23,755 nucleotides of DNA, from positions 1-23,755 of the forward strand of contig JAHRXB010000147.1 of assembly GCA_019104905.1 (NCBI GenBank), given 5' to 3'. The notes beneath the pieces were generated by a model, which had not been told where the DNA came from, searched no databases, and worked only from the letters and a program-made list of their open reading frames with translations. The stretch is from Bdellovibrio sp. Its GTDB lineage: Bacteria > Bdellovibrionota > Bdellovibrionia > Bdellovibrionales > Bdellovibrionaceae. The translations under genes and the position numbers were made by a program. The stretch's first letter is position 1, and the number at the start of each line of letters is the position of its first letter. Below, one piece after another: positions 22,064 to 23,755 of this stretch.

Positions 22064-22681
22064 ATTTACCACGGCGAGCGTTTCAACAGCATCACTCATC
22101 TTATCGGCGCGGCCCTGTCTGTCGCGGGCGCTTCAGTCCTTATTACCCTTGCAAGTATCCACGGCGACATCTGGAAAATAGTCAGCACCAGTGTCTATGG
22201 TGGCATGTTGGTTTTGCTCTACACCGTTTCAACCCTCTATCATAGTATTCCCGGACGCACGAAAAAGATTTTGCAGAAGTTAGATCACATCGCCATCTAT
22301 CTTCTGATTGCGGGAACCTACACGCCTTTCACCTTAATCACTTTGCGAGGGCCTTGGGGTTGGTGGCTCTTTGGGATTAATTGGTCTTTAGCTCTTATTG
22401 GAATTATCTACGAACTCACCTTGGCTCATCGCACACGCACACCTTCGCTGATTATCTATGTCTTGATGGGTTGGCTGGTTTTGGCGGCCATGGGGCCTTT
22501 GACCGCCGCCCTACCGACCGCGGCCATTGTTTGGTTGGCCCTCGGAGGATTGCTTTATACTGGAGGAATTGGCTTTTTTCTTTTTGATGAGAAGAAAAAA
22601 CACTTCCATGGAATTTGGCATCTTTTTGTTCTTGGCGGCAGTGCCTGCCAATATTTTTGCGTCCTTCTGTATCTAATCTAG
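22064..22681 (+). CDS. Hemolysin III (TrhA/PAQR) family membrane protein, apparently starting at ATT
   Basis: This 205-residue, seven-helix protein of the hemolysin III/PAQR family shows YHGERFNSITHLIGAAL at the start, STLYHS (H60), KLDHIAIYLLIAGTYTPF (H75) and, near the end, HGIWHLFVLGG (H182, H186), the histidines that bind metal in this family. The frame upstream has no ATG, GTG or TTG before an in-frame stop at 22040. AGGGGG (22053-22058) lies 5 bases before ATT at 22064, exactly where the family start is expected. A first ATG at 22205 would remove the first helices. Role: membrane fluidity or hydrolase function is inferred from family members. Confidence 0.82.
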   Translation: MYHGERFNSITHLIGAALSVAGASVLITLASIHGDIWKIVSTSVYGGMLVLLYTVSTLYHSIPGRTKKILQKLDHIAIYLLIAGTYTPFTLITLRGPWGWWLFGINWSLALIGIIYELTLAHRTRTPSLIIYVLMGWLVLAAMGPLTAALPTAAIVWLALGGLLYTGGIGFFLFDEKKKHFHGIWHLFVLGGSACQYFCVLLYLI

Positions 22682-22745
22682 GGCCAGCTCAAACTGAGAA
22701 CTTCTTAGAAAATTTGTGGTAGACTGTGGCAGTAAGGATCTAACC

Positions 22746-23333
22746 TTGAAAGACCAACTTCTTCCTCTTTTTTCACAAGTCCCGCCACGAGAGTTGCATT
22801 CTCTTCTTTCTCGCTACGCGTGCGTCTCGCTCATCCTTAAAGGCACCTCGCCAGAGAACCTTGAAATTGCTTTTATTCAACGCGCCTTCAATCCCGAAGA
22901 TCGCTGGTCCGGGCACATCGCATTCCCTGGAGGCATCAAGGAGGATCTAGATCCCTCGGATCTTGCCGCAGCTCTGCGCGAAACCAAAGAAGAAGTGGGG
23001 ATTGATCTGAGCCTTGAGGAGCTTCTGGGACGTTTGGATGATATTCAGGCGCGCAAATCCGGAGCTTTGTTAGATTTCTACATTCGCCCTTTCGTATTTT
23101 ATACGGAAAGAGATTTTTCCATCACCTTAGATGCCTCTGAAGTCGCCGACTTCTTCTGGGTCCCCATTCGCGAAATTCAAAATCCCGAACGGCAGACTCG
23201 ATATCAAGTGGATCGCGAGTCGGGACTCATCTATCTTCCCGCCGTGAATCTTGATAGAGAGCCCCCCCTATGGGGACTCACTTATATGATGGTGCTCGAT
23301 CTTTTGGAACGCTTTAATAAGCTTACAAGATAG
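22746..23333 (+). CDS. Nudix hydrolase of the CoA pyrophosphatase (NudL-like) type
   Basis: This 195-residue protein has WSGHIAFPGGIKEDLDPSDL followed by AAALRETKEEVGIDL, the Nudix box with the FPGG and REx2EEx pattern, with the preceding 'xxRWSGHIAFPGG' typical of the CoA-type subgroup. These enzymes split CoA or related nucleoside diphosphates in the cytoplasm. TTG at 22746 is chosen because AAGGA (22734-22738) lies 7 bases upstream. A GTG at 22716 would add ten residues but may lie at a promoter. The 3' end overlaps the convergent gene by 11 bases. Start confidence is modest, family assignment good. Confidence 0.86.
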   Translation: MKDQLLPLFSQVPPRELHSLLSRYACVSLILKGTSPENLEIAFIQRAFNPEDRWSGHIAFPGGIKEDLDPSDLAAALRETKEEVGIDLSLEELLGRLDDIQARKSGALLDFYIRPFVFYTERDFSITLDASEVADFFWVPIREIQNPERQTRYQVDRESGLIYLPAVNLDREPPLWGLTYMMVLDLLERFNKLTR

Positions 23334-23755
23334 GATAGGCCTCAACCAATTGGGTGGCCTTCGCCGTCCAGGGACTTTGTGGAAGATTCTTTTTCATCTG
23401 CTCTAAATAACCTAAAGCCTGTTGTCGCGTTTGCGCGGAAAGCTGCTGACGCTCTTCCAGCGTGCTTGTCGCGCTGAATTCTCGCTTTAAAAATTGATTC
23501 AATTTAAAATCACTTAAAAGGTTTTTGTTAGTTAAAATCCACGAAAGCTGGAAGTGATACTGAATCATTTCATACAAAGCCTCTTCAAAGATTTCAACGA
23601 CAGGCCCCCACTTCAGAATCACATTGTACTTCTGAAAAGCCGTAGGATAGTCCATTTTCATGATATGAAGACGCGCTTCACTCAAAACGTTCTTCCCATA
23701 CATTTGCCGTGACTCATTCAACATCCCTAAAACTTCATTTTTCCAATTTGAACTG
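23323..23755 (-). CDS. C-terminal part of an unidentified gene, cut by window edge
   Basis: The frame stays open from the stop at 23323 to the window edge, reading ...SSNWKNEVLGMLNESRQ before the first ATG (23724), so the start lies outside. About 143 residues are visible, mostly helical, with MDYPTAFQKYNVILKWG resembling a TPR-like helix pair and QQALGYLEQMKKNLPQSPW near the end. This could be a TPR or BamD-like repeat protein. No motif fixes a function. It overlaps the Nudix gene tail to tail by 11 bases. Confidence 0.6.
   Translation of the reverse strand, partial: SSNWKNEVLGMLNESRQMYGKNVLSEARLHIMKMDYPTAFQKYNVILKWGPVVEIFEEALYEMIQYHFQLSWILTNKNLLSDFKLNQFLKREFSATSTLEERQQLSAQTRQQALGYLEQMKKNLPQSPWTAKATQLVEAYPIL

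Noticed and set aside
1..23755. CRISPR arrays, insertion sequences, transposases, integrases
   Set aside because: No regular short repeats, no transposase or integrase domains and no terminal inverted repeats were found on either strand.

Overview
The window looks like a chromosomal segment of a Bdellovibrio-like predatory or scavenging deltaproteobacterium (Bdellovibrionota). This is inferred from four things: moderate GC, many small proteins with signal peptides, a short TIGR02147-type regulator, and a DUF6178 protein beside a chemoreceptor and a patatin phospholipase. No marker gene for species assignment is present.

Region 1 (1-7443) is metabolic. It holds the 3' three quarters of gcvP, followed closely on the same strand by a GT9 glycosyltransferase and an Rsm22-type ribosome-assembly methyltransferase-like protein. 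Next come a small exported protein, a convergent short TIGR02147-like regulator and a TrmK-like methyltransferase. The divergent gcvT-gcvH pair ends at a terminator. The glycine cleavage genes are therefore split, with about 3.7 kb between gcvP and gcvTH.

Region 2 (7490-15565) is accessory in character. A tRNA-Leu(UAG) with its terminator is followed by an AT-rich two-gene cassette: an exported DUF6973-like protein and a BamE-like small protein. The 70 bp covering the tRNA 3' end and its terminator is repeated on the far side of the cassette, which suggests insertion or duplication at the tRNA. Beyond it lie an exported poly-gamma-glutamate hydrolase homologue, an exported protein of unknown role, a Cache-type chemoreceptor, two exported proteins on the minus strand, the decayed 3' end of a second chemoreceptor, a DUF6178 protein, and a 37-residue membrane protein with its own promoter, ribosome binding site and terminator.

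Region 3 (15566-20016) is all minus strand. It holds a HutD/Ves protein, a Cys/Met-metabolism PLP enzyme, a 3D-domain cell-wall protein, a small exported protein overlapping it by one base (TAATG), and a patatin phospholipase. A nested hairpin lies between the PLP enzyme and the 3D protein.

Region 4 (20017-23755) begins with a TetR regulator divergent from hutD, with a clear dyad just upstream. An RRM RNA-binding protein and infA form a translation operon. These are followed by a small exported protein sharing infA's terminator, a hemolysin III family membrane protein that appears to start with ATT, a CoA-type Nudix hydrolase, and the 3' part of an unidentified minus-strand gene that overlaps it tail to tail.

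The best candidates for undescribed biology are the repeat-flanked DUF6973/BamE-like cassette at the tRNA, the 37-residue membrane protein, and the exported gamma-PGA hydrolase.
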